A stretch of DNA of 64,000 nt from Cereibacter_A azotoformans (GTDB taxonomy: Bacteria > Pseudomonadota > Alphaproteobacteria > Rhodobacterales > Rhodobacteraceae), in the NCBI RefSeq assembly GCF_003050905.1, contig NZ_QAOT01000021.1. One strand, given 5' to 3'. A model generated the notes under the pieces. The model had not been told where the DNA came from, ran no database searches, and was given only the letters and a program-made list of their open reading frames with translations. Below, in pieces: positions 33,561 through 43,836 of the stretch (position 1 is the stretch's first letter; every line of letters begins with the position of its first letter). Both the position numbers and the translations under genes were made by a program.

Positions 33561-34895
33561 ATGCAGGTCACCGAGACCCTGAAGGAAGGTCTGAAGCGCG
33601 CGTACACCATCACGGTGACCGCCGCCGAACTGGACGCGAAGGTCCAGGAAAAGCTCGTCGAGGCGCAGCCCGACATCGAGATGAAGGGCTTCCGCAAGGG
33701 TAAGGTTCCGCTCGCGATGCTCAGGAAGCAGTTCGGGCCGCGCCTTCTCGGCGATGCCATGCAGGACGCCATCGATGGCGCCATGCGCGACCATCTCGAG
33801 ACCTCGGGCGACCGTCCGGCGATGCAGCCGGAAGTCCGCATGGTCGATGGCGAGACCTGGCAGGAAGGCACCGACGTCGTCGTCGAGATGAAATACGAGG
33901 CGCTGCCCGAGATCCCCGAGATCGAGACCTCGAAAGTCACGCTCGAGCGTCTGGTGGTGAAGGCCGACGAGGCCGCCGTTGACGAGGCGCTGAAGAACCT
34001 GGCCGAGTCGGCCCAGAACTTCGACGACCGCCGCAAGGGCTCGAAGGCCAAGGACGGCGACCAGATCGTGATCGACTTCAAGGGCTCCGTCGATGGCGAG
34101 CTGTTCGAGGGCGGCTCGGCCGAGGATTATCCGCTGGTGCTGGGCTCGGGCTCGTTCATTCCCGGCTTCGAGGAGCAGCTCGTCGGCGCCAAGGTCGAGG
34201 ACGAGGTGACGGTGAAGGTGACCTTCCCGACCGAATACGGCGCGAAGCACCTTGCCGGCAAGGAAGCGGAGTTTGCCTGCACCGTGAAGGCGGTCAAGGC
34301 GCCGAAGCCCGCCGAGATCGACGACGAGCTGGCGAAGAAATACGGCGCCGAGGATCTCGCCGCGCTCAAGGCGCAGATCGCCGAGCGGCTCGAGGCCGAA
34401 TACAAGGGCGCCTCGCGCGCGGTGCTCAAGCGCGCCCTGCTTGACCAGCTCGACACGATGGTCAGCTTCGAGCTGCCCTCGAAGCTCGTCGAGGCCGAGG
34501 CGCATCAGATCGCGCACCAGCTCTGGCACGAGGAGCACCCCGAAGAGCATGGCCACAACCACGGCACCATCGAGCCCACCGACGAGCACAAGGCGCTGGC
34601 CGAGCGTCGCGTGCGCCTCGGGCTGCTGCTGGCCGAGATCGGCCGCAAGGCCGAAGTGACCGTGACGGATGCCGAGATGACCCAGGCGGTGCTCGCCCAG
34701 GCCCGCCAGTATCCGGGGCAGGAGCGGGCCTATTTCGAGTTCGTCCAGAAGAACCCGCAGATCCAGCAGCAGCTTCGCGCTCCGATCTTCGAGGACAAGG
34801 TCGTGGACCTGATCCTCGAGGGCGCGACCGTGACCGAGAAGGAGGTCGGCAAGGACGACCTGCAGAAGGCCATCGAGGCGCTCGACGAGATGTGA
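33561..34895 (+). CDS. tig: Trigger factor
   Basis: 444 residues from the ATG at 33561. The ribosome-binding signature GFRKGKVPLAMLRKQFG is at about residues 42-58. A PPIase FKBP domain (GDQIVIDFKGSVDGELFEGG, FIPGFEEQLVGAK) lies at about 150-240, followed by the helical chaperone domain with a His-rich insertion (HEEHPEEHGHNHG). It binds nascent chains at the exit tunnel. It lies 24 bases downstream of tRNA-Leu and may share its transcript. Confidence 0.96.
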   Translation: MQVTETLKEGLKRAYTITVTAAELDAKVQEKLVEAQPDIEMKGFRKGKVPLAMLRKQFGPRLLGDAMQDAIDGAMRDHLETSGDRPAMQPEVRMVDGETWQEGTDVVVEMKYEALPEIPEIETSKVTLERLVVKADEAAVDEALKNLAESAQNFDDRRKGSKAKDGDQIVIDFKGSVDGELFEGGSAEDYPLVLGSGSFIPGFEEQLVGAKVEDEVTVKVTFPTEYGAKHLAGKEAEFACTVKAVKAPKPAEIDDELAKKYGAEDLAALKAQIAERLEAEYKGASRAVLKRALLDQLDTMVSFELPSKLVEAEAHQIAHQLWHEEHPEEHGHNHGTIEPTDEHKALAERRVRLGLLLAEIGRKAEVTVTDAEMTQAVLAQARQYPGQERAYFEFVQKNPQIQQQLRAPIFEDKVVDLILEGATVTEKEVGKDDLQKAIEALDEM

Positions 34896-34917
34896 TCCCT
34901 CGCCACCGCGAGGCACC

Positions 34918-34945
34918 GGGCCGCTCCTTCGGGGGCGGCCTTTTT
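34918..34945 (+). terminator. Rho-independent terminator of tig
   Basis: GGGCCGC and GCGGCC form a stem across a short loop and are followed by TTTTT at 34941-34945, 23 bases after the stop codon. Confidence 0.85.
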
Positions 34946-35048
34946 CGTGGGCGCCTGAACCGGCTCCGGCGACGCCGTTCGAGGAATGGGTCTGCGCTCG
35001 GCGACGATCCGGTGTGGTGGCGGGCCCAGCCCGTTGCCTTGGCGCATG

Positions 35049-35074
35049 AAAAAAGCCGCGCCCGAAGGCGCGGC
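35049..35074 (-). terminator. Terminator of the rpsF-rpsR-rplI operon
   Basis: Stem GCCGCGCC 35055-35062 / GGCGCGGC 35067-35074 with a CGAA loop. On the minus strand it is followed by six T, 24 bases past the rplI stop. Confidence 0.87.
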
Positions 35075-35097
35075 TTTCCTAGGGCGATGTGACCCGA

Positions 35098-35667
35098 TTA
35101 CTCGTCCTGCGAGGCGGCGCCGATCTCGTCGAACAGTTCGGCGATCTCGAAGTCGGCCGCGGCTTCCGCCTCGGCGGCAAGCTCCTGGATCGACTTGCCC
35201 GACGCCTGCAGCTCGGCTTCTTCCGGCGAGCGAGCCACGTTCAGCGTGATCTTGACCGCGACTTCCGGGTGCAGCGTCACGGTGACGGTGTGCAGGCCCA
35301 GTTCCTTGATCGGACGATCGAGGACGACCTGGCCGCGGTCCACGGTGAAGCCGGCCTCGGTGGCGGCATCGGCCGCGTCACGGGTGGTGACCGAGCCGTA
35401 AAGCGCGCCGGCGTCCGAGGCCGAGCGGATCACGACGAAGCTCTGGCCGTCGAGTTTCTCGGCGACGGCGGCGGCCTCTTTCTTGGTCTCGAGGTTCTGC
35501 GCTTCGAGCTGGGCCTTGCGGGCCTCGAACGACTTGATGTTCGACTCGTTGGCGCGCAGCGCCTTGCCCTGCGGCAGCAGGTAGTTGCGGGCGTAACCGT
35601 CCTTGACGTTCACGACCTCGCCCATCTGGCCAAGCTTGGCCACACGCTGGAGAAGGATGACTTGCAT
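35098..35667 (-). CDS. rplI: 50S ribosomal protein L9
   Basis: 189 residues. The N-terminal MQVILLQRVAKLGQMGEVVNVKDGYARNYLLP is diagnostic when read beyond its first twenty residues. The long connecting helix (FEARKAQLEAQNLETKKEAA) and the C-terminal domain follow. The tail is longer and more acidic than in E. coli (about 40 extra residues ending AASQDE), usual in this order. Last gene of the S6-S18-L9 operon. Confidence 0.97.
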   Translation of the reverse strand: MQVILLQRVAKLGQMGEVVNVKDGYARNYLLPQGKALRANESNIKSFEARKAQLEAQNLETKKEAAAVAEKLDGQSFVVIRSASDAGALYGSVTTRDAADAATEAGFTVDRGQVVLDRPIKELGLHTVTVTLHPEVAVKITLNVARSPEEAELQASGKSIQELAAEAEAAADFEIAELFDEIGAASQDE

Positions 35668-35677
35668 GTTCAGCTCC

Positions 35678-35905
35678 TCACTTCACGGCGTAGGGGAGCA
35701 GGGCGAGGAAACGCGCACGCTTGATGGCGGCGGCGAGTTCACGCTGCTTCTTGGCCGAGACGGCGGTGATGCGCGAGGGCACGATCTTGCCGCGCTCGGA
35801 AATGTAGCGCTGCAGCAGACGGGTGTCCTTGTAGTCGATCGCGGGAGCATTGTCGCCCGAGAAGGGGCAGACTTTGCGGCGACGGAAGAAGGGTTTGTTG
35901 GCCAT
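35678..35905 (-). CDS. rpsR: 30S ribosomal protein S18
   Basis: 75 residues: FFRRRKVCPFSGDNAPAIDY, then YKDTRLLQRYISERGKIVPS and the TAVSAKKQRELAAAIKRARF signature. It binds the central domain of 16S rRNA together with S6, encoded immediately upstream. Ten bases separate it from rplI. Confidence 0.97.
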   Translation of the reverse strand: MANKPFFRRRKVCPFSGDNAPAIDYKDTRLLQRYISERGKIVPSRITAVSAKKQRELAAAIKRARFLALLPYAVK

Positions 35906-35925
35906 GTGATCTCTCCTCTGCCCGA

Positions 35926-36324
35926 TCAGCGACGGAAGCCGCCGCGCTCGCCGCGGTCACCGCGGTCGGGACGGTCGCCCCGGTCGCCGCGCTCGCGCTC
36001 GTCGCGCTTCTGCATCTGGATCGAGGGGCCCTCGGCGTGCTTGTCCACCTTGATGGTGAGGACGCGCATCACGTCGTCATGGAGGCGCATCAGGCGCTCC
36101 ATCTCCTGCACGGCCGCCGAGGGGGCGTCCGACTTCAGGAAGGCATAGTGGCCCTTGCGGTTCTTGTTGATCTTGTAGGCCATCGTCTTGACGCCCCAGT
36201 ATTCGCGATCCACGACCTTGCCGCCGTTGTCCGCGAGGACCGTCGAGAAATGTTCGATGAGGCCTTCGGCCTGCGCGTTGGAAAGATCCTGACGCGAGAT
36301 GAAGACATGCTCGTAGAGAGGCAT
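35926..36324 (-). CDS. rpsF: 30S ribosomal protein S6
   Basis: 132 residues. MPLYEHVFISRQDLSNAQAE and the central YWGVKTMAYKINKNRKGHYA are S6 signatures. The C-terminal 25 residues are an Arg-Gly-Asp-rich low-complexity tail (DRGDRPDRGDRGERGGFRR), absent in E. coli, which has a Glu tail instead. First gene of the operon. Confidence 0.97.
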   Translation of the reverse strand: MPLYEHVFISRQDLSNAQAEGLIEHFSTVLADNGGKVVDREYWGVKTMAYKINKNRKGHYAFLKSDAPSAAVQEMERLMRLHDDVMRVLTIKVDKHAEGPSIQMQKRDERERGDRGDRPDRGDRGERGGFRR

Positions 36325-36519
36325 GCGGTCTCCAGTTCTGTCGGGCGCATTTCATAGGTCGAGCCTTGCCTTCCGCGGCCCGTCCACGAGAGTCTGCGCC
36401 GGTTCGCATGAGTGCGGAAGGATGCGGCCTTATAGCGGTCTTTGCGCCGGACGCAAGCGCCAAGGCTGCACAGAGCCCCTTGACCTCCCCGGCGCAAGCC
36501 ACTACACGAAACGCGCTCC

Positions 36520-36593
36520 GGCGGGTTGGCGGAGAGGTTACGCAGCGGATTGCAAATCCGTGAAGACCGGTTCGATTCCGGTACCCGCCTCCA
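36520..36593 (+). tRNA. tRNA-Cys (anticodon GCA)
   Basis: Acceptor GGCGGGT 36520-36526 pairs with ACCCGCC 36583-36589, followed by the discriminator T typical of cysteine tRNA and an encoded CCA. The anticodon loop TTGCAAA, closed by CGGA/TCCG, gives GCA. The T-arm GGTTCGATTCC is canonical. Confidence 0.96.
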
Positions 36594-36909
36594 TGATATT
36601 TCCTGCCGCGCAGTCACGGGATTGTGAGTGGGGCACATGCCGCCCATCCTGCTGATCCGCGGCCGGGATCGGGCGGGCGAGGTGCACGAAGCACGACGGG
36701 AACCTACGAGACTGGTCCGTCCCGTCAGCCGTGGTCCCAAGGCGATCTTCAGAATTCCGACAGGCCCCCCCCGGCCGAGCCAGCCCTGCGGCCGGTGGAG
36801 TTGGCGGCGAACACAGGCATCCGCGGCCGGGGGCGGTTTCCGGTGGGAACGGGATGCTCGGCCGTCTCTCACACTGCGCCCACGGCCTCGAGCGCCGAAA
36901 CTACCAGTT
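36594..36909. other. Intergenic stretch without a gene
   Basis: Between tRNA-Cys and the convergent 3' end of waaA. Frames here either lack starts or are antisense extensions of waaA. No strong terminator was found. Confidence 0.4.
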
Positions 36910-38133
36910 CTACGGCCTCGACGTGAGGCGGGCGAGGGCCGAGAGGATCGGTTCGGGATCGGCCGAGCGTGGCAGCCGACGGGCGGCCGCGGTCAGGGCC
37001 TCCTGCTGCTCGGGCCCGAGGTCGGCGAGCGTCGCTGCAAGCTCGACCGGACCGGCGACGAAGAGGGCCGCACCCATCCTGTCGAGGGTGGCGAAGATCT
37101 CGGCAAAATTGTGGACGGACGGGCCGTGGATGAGGGCGGAGCCCGCCTCCATCGGCTCGAAGGGCGTGTGGCCTCCGCGGGGGGCCAGTGTGCCGCCGAT
37201 GAAGGTCGTTCCACAGAGCCGATACCAGAGCGCCATCTCGCCCAGCGTGTCCGCGACATAGACCGGCGCATCCGGGGGCTCGCCGCGCGAGCGGAGGCTG
37301 GCCCGCAGGCCACGGGCGGAGGCGAGCCCGGCGATCTCGGGGCCTCTCCGGGGGTGCCGGGGCGCGATCACGAGCAGATCGAAGAGGTGGCGGGCGGCGA
37401 GAAAGGCGTCGAGCACCGGCTCGTCCTCGCCCTCGTGGGTCGAGGCGGCCAGCAGGCAGCGCGCGCGCGGCGGCGCGGGAAAGGGGGGCTCGACCGCGGC
37501 GGGGCGCACGCCGGCCTTGAGCACGAGCCGCGGCCCCAACCGCTCGCGCGGCAGGCCCGCCGCGACGAACCGTCGCTCCGACTCCTCGTCCTGTGCCGAG
37601 AGCCAGTCGATCCGGGCGAGCGTCCGCCGCAGGAGGGCGGGGGCCACGCGCCGCCAGTTGCGCGCCGAACCCTCCGACAGACGCGCCCCGATGGCCAGCA
37701 CCGGGATGCCACCGGCGGCGCAGCTTGCGATCCGCTCGGGCCAGAGCTCGTTCTCGAGCACGAGGAGCGCGCGTGGCTGCCACCGCGCCAGAAAGCGCCG
37801 GGTGGCGCCCAGCGTGTCCCAGGGAGCGAGAACGGCCTCGGTTCGCGGGATGCCCCAGCCCCGGACCATCTGCCGGGCTGTCGGATTGTTGCAGGAAATC
37901 AGTATCCTGAGCGACGGGTCGCGCGCCAGGATCTCCTCGACCAGCCAGCGTGCCGAGGTGATCTCGCCATTGCTGGCGCCGTGCAGCCAGAGCGGCCGGT
38001 CCCGGCTGCCGCCGCGCAGCGCGAGCCGCTCCGCGATCTCGCCCCCGACGGCCCTTCCGCGCAGCCGTCGCCAGCCCGCGCCCATCAGCAGGAACGGCAG
38101 GAGCAGCATCAGGATGAGACGGTAGAAGGTCAC
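36910..38133 (-). CDS. waaA: 3-deoxy-D-manno-octulosonic acid (Kdo) transferase
   Basis: 407 residues from the GTG at 38133 (AAAGGG about nine bases upstream), which places the membrane anchor FYRLILMLLLPFLLMGAGWR at the N-terminus as in other WaaA/KdtA; an ATG 60 bases earlier is less likely. PLWLHGASNGEI, the ILISCNNPTA segment, LVLENELWPERIA and the GGTLAPRGGHTPFEPMEAG donor site are diagnostic. It adds Kdo to lipid A precursor at the inner membrane. Glu in HGASNGE occupies the catalytic-base position. Confidence 0.92.
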   Translation of the reverse strand: MTFYRLILMLLLPFLLMGAGWRRLRGRAVGGEIAERLALRGGSRDRPLWLHGASNGEITSARWLVEEILARDPSLRILISCNNPTARQMVRGWGIPRTEAVLAPWDTLGATRRFLARWQPRALLVLENELWPERIASCAAGGIPVLAIGARLSEGSARNWRRVAPALLRRTLARIDWLSAQDEESERRFVAAGLPRERLGPRLVLKAGVRPAAVEPPFPAPPRARCLLAASTHEGEDEPVLDAFLAARHLFDLLVIAPRHPRRGPEIAGLASARGLRASLRSRGEPPDAPVYVADTLGEMALWYRLCGTTFIGGTLAPRGGHTPFEPMEAGSALIHGPSVHNFAEIFATLDRMGAALFVAGPVELAATLADLGPEQQEALTAAARRLPRSADPEPILSALARLTSRP

Positions 38134-38225
38134 GCGGGAGCCCTTTCCTTGCCGCGCCTTGTGGCCCCGGACCCATCCGGAAGCAAGCGGCACATCCGAA
38201 GTCGTACGACACTGGCATATTAGAA

Positions 38226-38239
38226 TTGATCTAAATCAA
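38226..38239 (+). promoter_or_regulatory. FnrL/FNR box
   Basis: TTGATCTAAATCAA is a perfect match to TTGAT-N4-ATCAA. It lies 64 bases before the peroxidase start. TAGCCT at 38261-38266 would be a -10 placing the box near -41.5, a class II activation position. Anaerobic or low-oxygen induction of the peroxidase is predicted. Confidence 0.8.
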
Positions 38240-38302
38240 GGAAAGCTCGCTTGCTCCGGTTAGCCTGCGATCAGCGCGTAAACGATTGCACAGGAGACCC
38301 CC

Positions 38303-39346
38303 ATGCGCCTGATCCTCACCGCACTGATCGCGACCACGGCGCTTGCCGGCGCGGCACAGGCCGACGTCCTCCGGGACAAGGCGCTGGAATATTTCGCCCC
38401 GCTGCCCTCGACGGTCCCGGCCGTGAAGGGCAACCGGATCACCCCCGAGAAGATCGAGCTCGGCAAGGCGCTCTTCTTCGATCCGCGGCTCTCGGCTTCG
38501 GGTGTGTTCTCCTGCTACTCCTGCCACAACCTGACGACGGGCGGCGACGACAACATGGAAACCTCGGTCGGCCACGGCTGGCAGAAGGGCCCGCGGAACT
38601 CGCCCACCGTGCTCAACGCGGTGCTGAACGAGGCGCAATTCTGGGACGGCCGCGCCGAGGACCTGAAGGCGCAGGCCAAGGGCCCTGTGCAGGCGGGTGT
38701 CGAGATGGCCAACACGCCGGAGCAGGTCGAACGGACGCTCCGCTCGATGCCGCAATATGTGGAGTGGTTCAGCGGAGCCTTCCCCGACGAAGCCGAGCCG
38801 ACCAACTTCGACAACATGGCCATGGCGATCGAGGCCTTTGAAGCGACGCTGATCACGCCGGCGCCGTTCGATGCCTTCCTGAACGGCGACGACGAGGCAC
38901 TGACGGCCGAACAACGCGCAGGGCTCGAGCTTTTCATCGACAAGGGTTGCTCGACCTGTCACTCGGGCGTGAACGTGGGCGGGCATGGCTACTATCCGTT
39001 CGGCCTGATCGAGAAGCCCGGCGCCGACATTCTGCCCGAAGGCGACAAGGGCCGCTTTGCCGTCACGGCGACGGTGGATGACGAATATGTCTTCCGTGCC
39101 GCTCCGCTGCGCAACGTAGGGGTGACCGCCCCCTACTTCCACTCGGGCAAGGTCTGGGATCTGAAGACGGCCGTCACGATCATGGCCGAGAGCCAGCTTG
39201 GCGAGACCATGACGGATGAGGAAGTCGGTCATGTCGTGGCCTTCCTTGACAGCCTGACCGGCACCATGCCGACCGTGACGACCCCCGTGCTGCCGCCGGA
39301 AACCGCCAGCACGCCGCGCCCGACCGCGGAAGTGAAGGTGGATTGA
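38303..39346 (+). CDS. ccpA: Di-haem cytochrome c peroxidase
   Basis: 347 residues with signal peptide MRLILTALIATTALAGAAQA. Two haem-attachment motifs, CYSCH and CSTCH, plus GKALFFDPRLSASG, NSPTVLNAVLNEAQFWDGR and APLRNVGVTAPYFHSGKVWD are classic bacterial CCP/MauG-family signatures. It reduces hydrogen peroxide in the periplasm with electrons from cytochrome c. A perfect FNR-type box upstream fits microaerobic expression. A Pro/Thr-rich tail of about 20 residues follows the conserved domain. Confidence 0.95.
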   Translation: MRLILTALIATTALAGAAQADVLRDKALEYFAPLPSTVPAVKGNRITPEKIELGKALFFDPRLSASGVFSCYSCHNLTTGGDDNMETSVGHGWQKGPRNSPTVLNAVLNEAQFWDGRAEDLKAQAKGPVQAGVEMANTPEQVERTLRSMPQYVEWFSGAFPDEAEPTNFDNMAMAIEAFEATLITPAPFDAFLNGDDEALTAEQRAGLELFIDKGCSTCHSGVNVGGHGYYPFGLIEKPGADILPEGDKGRFAVTATVDDEYVFRAAPLRNVGVTAPYFHSGKVWDLKTAVTIMAESQLGETMTDEEVGHVVAFLDSLTGTMPTVTTPVLPPETASTPRPTAEVKVD

Positions 39347-39387
39347 CGGCGCGCCGGGCGGGCGTCCAGCCGGTCACACGGAACGGG

Positions 39388-39417
39388 GGGCGGCCTTGGG
39401 GCCGCCCTCTCTTGTTT
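39388..39417 (+). terminator. Terminator of the peroxidase gene
   Basis: Stem GGGCGGCC 39388-39395 / GGCCGCCC 39400-39407 with a TTGG loop, followed by a T-rich TCTCTTGTTT. Confidence 0.8.
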
Positions 39418-39448
39418 CCGCGGTTTCCAGCGCCGCGACTGGGCGGGC

Positions 39449-40468
39449 CTATTTCTGAAGCTCGGTCCAGATCGCGGTGATGTATTCCTGCGCCTTCGGC
39501 CCGCAGGCCGGCAGGAACACGCCCTTGTCGGCGAACTCGTCCGGGATCACCACTTCGGGCGCCGTCTTCATGTCCTCGGGCAGGAACTCTTCGGCCCCGC
39601 TGACACCGGGCGAATAGCGCGCAAAGGCCGAGATCAGCGCCGCATTCTCCGGCTCGAGGATGAAGTTCAGGAACTGGTAAGCCTCTTCGACATTGCGGGC
39701 ATCGCGCAGCAGCGCCGCCGAGTCCATGAAGGTGATGAAGCCCTCCCGGGGATAGCCATAGGCCACCTCGGGATTGGCGAGCCGCGCGCGCATCGACGAG
39801 CCGGACCAGTTCACCGAGGCCGCCCAGTCGTTGTTCGAGAGCTTTTCGGTGGCGCCGTAATCCATCGAGATCCAGTGCGGCTTGGCGGCAAGCAGCAGGT
39901 CGCGCGCCTTCTTGAGCACCTCGAGATCCTCGGTGCAGGGCTCGCCGCCGGCATACATCGTGGCCAGCGCCACCACATCGTTCATCTCGGGCACGACATT
40001 GACCTTGCCCTTCAGCTCGTCCGGCACCTCGAGCCAGACCGCCGACGTGTGGATGTCGCCCTTGTAGACGGCGGTATTGACCGAGATTGCGGTGGTGCCC
40101 CACTGCCATGGCACCGTATGGGTGCGGCCCGGATCCCACTCCACATCCTTCCATTCGGGGGCGATGTTGGCGTGGTTCGGGATCCTCGACAGGTCCAGCT
40201 CGGTCAGGAGGCCCTTGTCGCGGAAGATGCCCACATAGTTGGCCGAGGGCACCACGAGGTCGAACCCGTGCCCGCCCGCCTCGATCTTGGCCAGCGCCGT
40301 GTCGTTGCTGTCGTAGTCGGTCACCGTGACCTTGATGCCGGTCTCCTGCTCGAACTTCGCCAGCAACTCGGCGCTCGTGTAGTTGCCCCAGTTGTAGAGG
40401 TTCAACTCGGCCGCCCCCGCGAGGCCGGTCGAGGCGAGGAGCAGGGCTGTGGCTGCGAGATGTGTCAT
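39449..40468 (-). CDS. potD: Polyamine-type ABC transporter binding protein
   Basis: 339 residues with a short signal peptide ending GLAGAAE. ELNLYNWGNYTSAELLAKFE, GIKVTVTDYDSNDTALAKI and DLVVPSANYVGIFRDKGLL are the PotD/PotF signature region, and the acidic and aromatic binding residues (SMDYGAT, NDWAASVNWSG) are in place. It binds spermidine- or putrescine-like ligands in the periplasm. Last gene of an ATPase-permease-permease-binding protein operon. Confidence 0.88.
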   Translation of the reverse strand: MTHLAATALLLASTGLAGAAELNLYNWGNYTSAELLAKFEQETGIKVTVTDYDSNDTALAKIEAGGHGFDLVVPSANYVGIFRDKGLLTELDLSRIPNHANIAPEWKDVEWDPGRTHTVPWQWGTTAISVNTAVYKGDIHTSAVWLEVPDELKGKVNVVPEMNDVVALATMYAGGEPCTEDLEVLKKARDLLLAAKPHWISMDYGATEKLSNNDWAASVNWSGSSMRARLANPEVAYGYPREGFITFMDSAALLRDARNVEEAYQFLNFILEPENAALISAFARYSPGVSGAEEFLPEDMKTAPEVVIPDEFADKGVFLPACGPKAQEYITAIWTELQK

Positions 40469-40495
40469 CGGTCTCTCCTTGTTGGGTCGGCGGGT

Positions 40496-41296
40496 TCACC
40501 CCCGCTTTCGGGTGAGCAGGAAGAAGACGGTCAGCAGCGCCACGGTCAGCCCGAGAAGCGCGGTCGAGATCGCATTGACTTCGGGTGTGATGGCCCGGCG
40601 CATCTGGCCCAGCATGTAGGTCGGCAATGTATCCTGCCCGGCCGATTTCACGAACTCGGTGATGACGACATCATCGAGCGAGATGACGAAGGCGAGCATC
40701 GCGCCCGCCACGATCCCCGGCGCCAGCAGGGGCAGGGTGACATGGCGGAACGTCTGCCAGGGGTTCGCATAGAGATCCGCCGCCGCCGTCTCGAGGCTGA
40801 GATCCATCCCCTCGAGCCGGGCCCGGATCGGCAGGTAGGCGAAGGGGATGCAGAAGGCGGAATGGGCGAGGATCAGGTAGCCGAGCCCCGCATAGCCCGT
40901 CGCGACCTTCACGCTGGCGAAGACGATCAGCAGCGCCACGGCGGTGACGATCTCGGGCACCATCAGCGGCTGGTTGATCGCGACATAGATGAAGGTCTGC
41001 CCGCGGAAGGCGGCCCTTCGGGTGGTGCCGAGGGCCGCCATCGTGGCGACCGACGTCGCGATGACCGAAGCCGCCGAGGCGATCACCAGCGAGCGGGCGG
41101 TGGCCGACTGCACCTCGCGGTTGGCCCAGGCCGCCTCGTACCAGCGGAAGGAGAAGCCGCCCCAGACCGAGATCGCGTTCGCGTCGTTGAAGGAATAGGC
41201 CACCAGCGTGACGATCGGCGCATAGAGCGCGAGGAAGGCGAGCCCGGCCACGAATGTCACGCCGGGCAGGCTGGTCACGTCGAAGCTCCTACCCAT
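40496..41296 (-). CDS. potC: Polyamine-type ABC transporter permease (PotC/PotI class)
   Basis: 266 residues from the ATG at 41296, overlapping the upstream permease by eight bases. Six predicted membrane segments. The EAA loop LETAAADLYANPWQTFRHVTLP contacts the ATPase. VISLDDVVITEFVKSAGQDTLP is the PotC/PotI signature. Forms the channel with the PotB-type subunit. Confidence 0.9.
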   Translation of the reverse strand: MGRSFDVTSLPGVTFVAGLAFLALYAPIVTLVAYSFNDANAISVWGGFSFRWYEAAWANREVQSATARSLVIASAASVIATSVATMAALGTTRRAAFRGQTFIYVAINQPLMVPEIVTAVALLIVFASVKVATGYAGLGYLILAHSAFCIPFAYLPIRARLEGMDLSLETAAADLYANPWQTFRHVTLPLLAPGIVAGAMLAFVISLDDVVITEFVKSAGQDTLPTYMLGQMRRAITPEVNAISTALLGLTVALLTVFFLLTRKRG

Positions 41297-42179
41297 GGCC
41301 GCTCTCCCGGCTTGCGGCGCGGACATAGATCAGAAGCGCCACCATCACGATGGCCAGCAGCAGCATCGAGAGCGCGGCCCCCAGCGGCCAGTTGCGGCCC
41401 TGCCCGAACTGCAGCTCGATGAAGTTGCCGATCATCATGTTCTTGCCGCCGCCCAGCACCCGCGGCGTGACATAGGCGCCGAGCGAGGGCACGAAGACCA
41501 GGATCGAGCCCGCGACGATGCCGGGCCTGACCAGCGGCAGGATGATCCGGCGCAGCACCTGCCAGCGGCTGGCATAGAGGTCGTAGGCCGCCTCCAGCAG
41601 CCGCATGTCAAACCGGTCGATCGCGGCGAAAAGCGGCAGCACCATCAGCGGCAGATAGACGTAGGTCATGCCGATCAGCACCGCCGTGTCGGTGTAGAGG
41701 ATCTGGATCGGCCGCCCGATCAGGCCCGCGCGGATCAGCAGCGTGTTCAGGATGCCCTCGTTGCGGATCACCTCGTTGATGGCGAAGGTGCGGATCAGCA
41801 GGTTGGTCCAGAACGGAATGGTGATGAGGAAGAGCCAGAGCGCCCGCCGGTTTGGCGGGCGCGTCGCGATGAACCAGGCGGTGGGGAAGCCCACGGCGAA
41901 GGTGATGGCCGTCGTCATCAAGGACAGCTTCACCGAGCGCCAGAAGATCGCGAGATGGGCGTCCGCAAGGCTGACCTCATCCGAGAAGATGTCGCGGGTG
42001 AAGAACACCTCGAACCAGGCGTCGGACGAGAACTCCCAGATCACGCCGCCATACTGGCCCTTCACGAGGAAGCTGTAGATCAGCACCACCAGAAGAGGCC
42101 CTGAGGCCGCGAGGAAGAGGATCGCAAGCGCGGGCGCCGAAAGGAGCCAGCCGCTGCGCGCGCTGTCGCGGCGGGCCAT
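41289..42179 (-). CDS. potB: Polyamine-type ABC transporter permease (PotB/PotH class)
   Basis: 296 residues from the ATG at 42179, one base after the ATPase stop; longer frames upstream run through the ATPase gene. Six membrane segments, IPFWTNLLIRTFAINEVIR, and the EAA loop LLEAAYDLYASRWQVLRRIILP, then PSLGAYVTPRVLGG, typical of PotB/PotH. Confidence 0.9.
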   Translation of the reverse strand: MARRDSARSGWLLSAPALAILFLAASGPLLVVLIYSFLVKGQYGGVIWEFSSDAWFEVFFTRDIFSDEVSLADAHLAIFWRSVKLSLMTTAITFAVGFPTAWFIATRPPNRRALWLFLITIPFWTNLLIRTFAINEVIRNEGILNTLLIRAGLIGRPIQILYTDTAVLIGMTYVYLPLMVLPLFAAIDRFDMRLLEAAYDLYASRWQVLRRIILPLVRPGIVAGSILVFVPSLGAYVTPRVLGGGKNMMIGNFIELQFGQGRNWPLGAALSMLLLAIVMVALLIYVRAASRESGHG

Positions 42180-42180
42180 C

Positions 42181-43245
<1,065 letters not shown>

Positions 43246-43489
43246 GGAGGGCCTCCGTGCAGGTCTTCCTGCGAGGTTAGGCGGCGGCTCGGCGCGAAAG
43301 CAACCGTCGTGCTCGGAAATCGACCAAAGGGGCAGGAAGCTGCCTCGGCCGGGCCGCCGCGCGCACGCTTTCTGCGCAGCGTGTGAGCGACGCTCCCGTG
43401 GCCTTCGGGGCGCACCGGACCGCAGCCGGAGGTGCCCGCGTCGATACGGAGCGGCGAGGATTGGCCTGCGGCCGCTGCACATGGCGCGC

Positions 43490-43517
43490 TTGACAGCGGC
43501 GACACTTGTCCTATTGA
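43490..43517 (+). promoter_or_regulatory. Promoter of the cobalamin operon
   Basis: TTGACA 43490-43495 and TATTGA 43512-43517 with 16 bases between. The predicted start near 43524 coincides with the beginning of the riboswitch. Confidence 0.6.
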
Positions 43518-43523
43518 GAAACG

Positions 43524-43700
43524 GCTTCGGTTCCGGCGTCATGCCGGATGAAAAGGGAACGCGGTGAGGGGTGCCCCTCCAAATCCGCGGCTGCCCCCGC
43601 AACTGTAGGCGGCGAGCGACGACCGATCACGCCACTGGGGTTCCCCGGGAAGGCCGGTCCGAGCGAAGACCCGCGAGTCAGGAGACCTGCCGGAGCGATC
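43524..43700 (+). ncRNA. Cobalamin (AdoCbl) riboswitch
   Basis: All hallmark blocks are present in order: GAAAAGGGAAC near 43550, CTGCCCCCGCAACTGTAG from 43591, the B12 box GCCACTGG at 43631-43638, GGGAAGGCCG, and GAGTCAGGAGACCTGCCGG ending near 43694. The expression platform lies in the following 130 bases before btuB, where AGGCGGTCCAGCCGCTT can form a hairpin. High adenosylcobalamin should lower expression of the whole btuB-btuFCD-cbiZ unit. Confidence 0.95.
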
Positions 43701-43836
43701 ACCCTTTCCTGCGCGCGGGGCGCGTGCGGGAGGCGGTCCAGCCGCTTCAGGTGACGCTTTCACCGTCGGCGGAGGGGCCTCCTTCCCACGACATTGCGAC
43801 AGAGGCAGCGTGCTGCCGGGAAGGAATGAAGACAAA

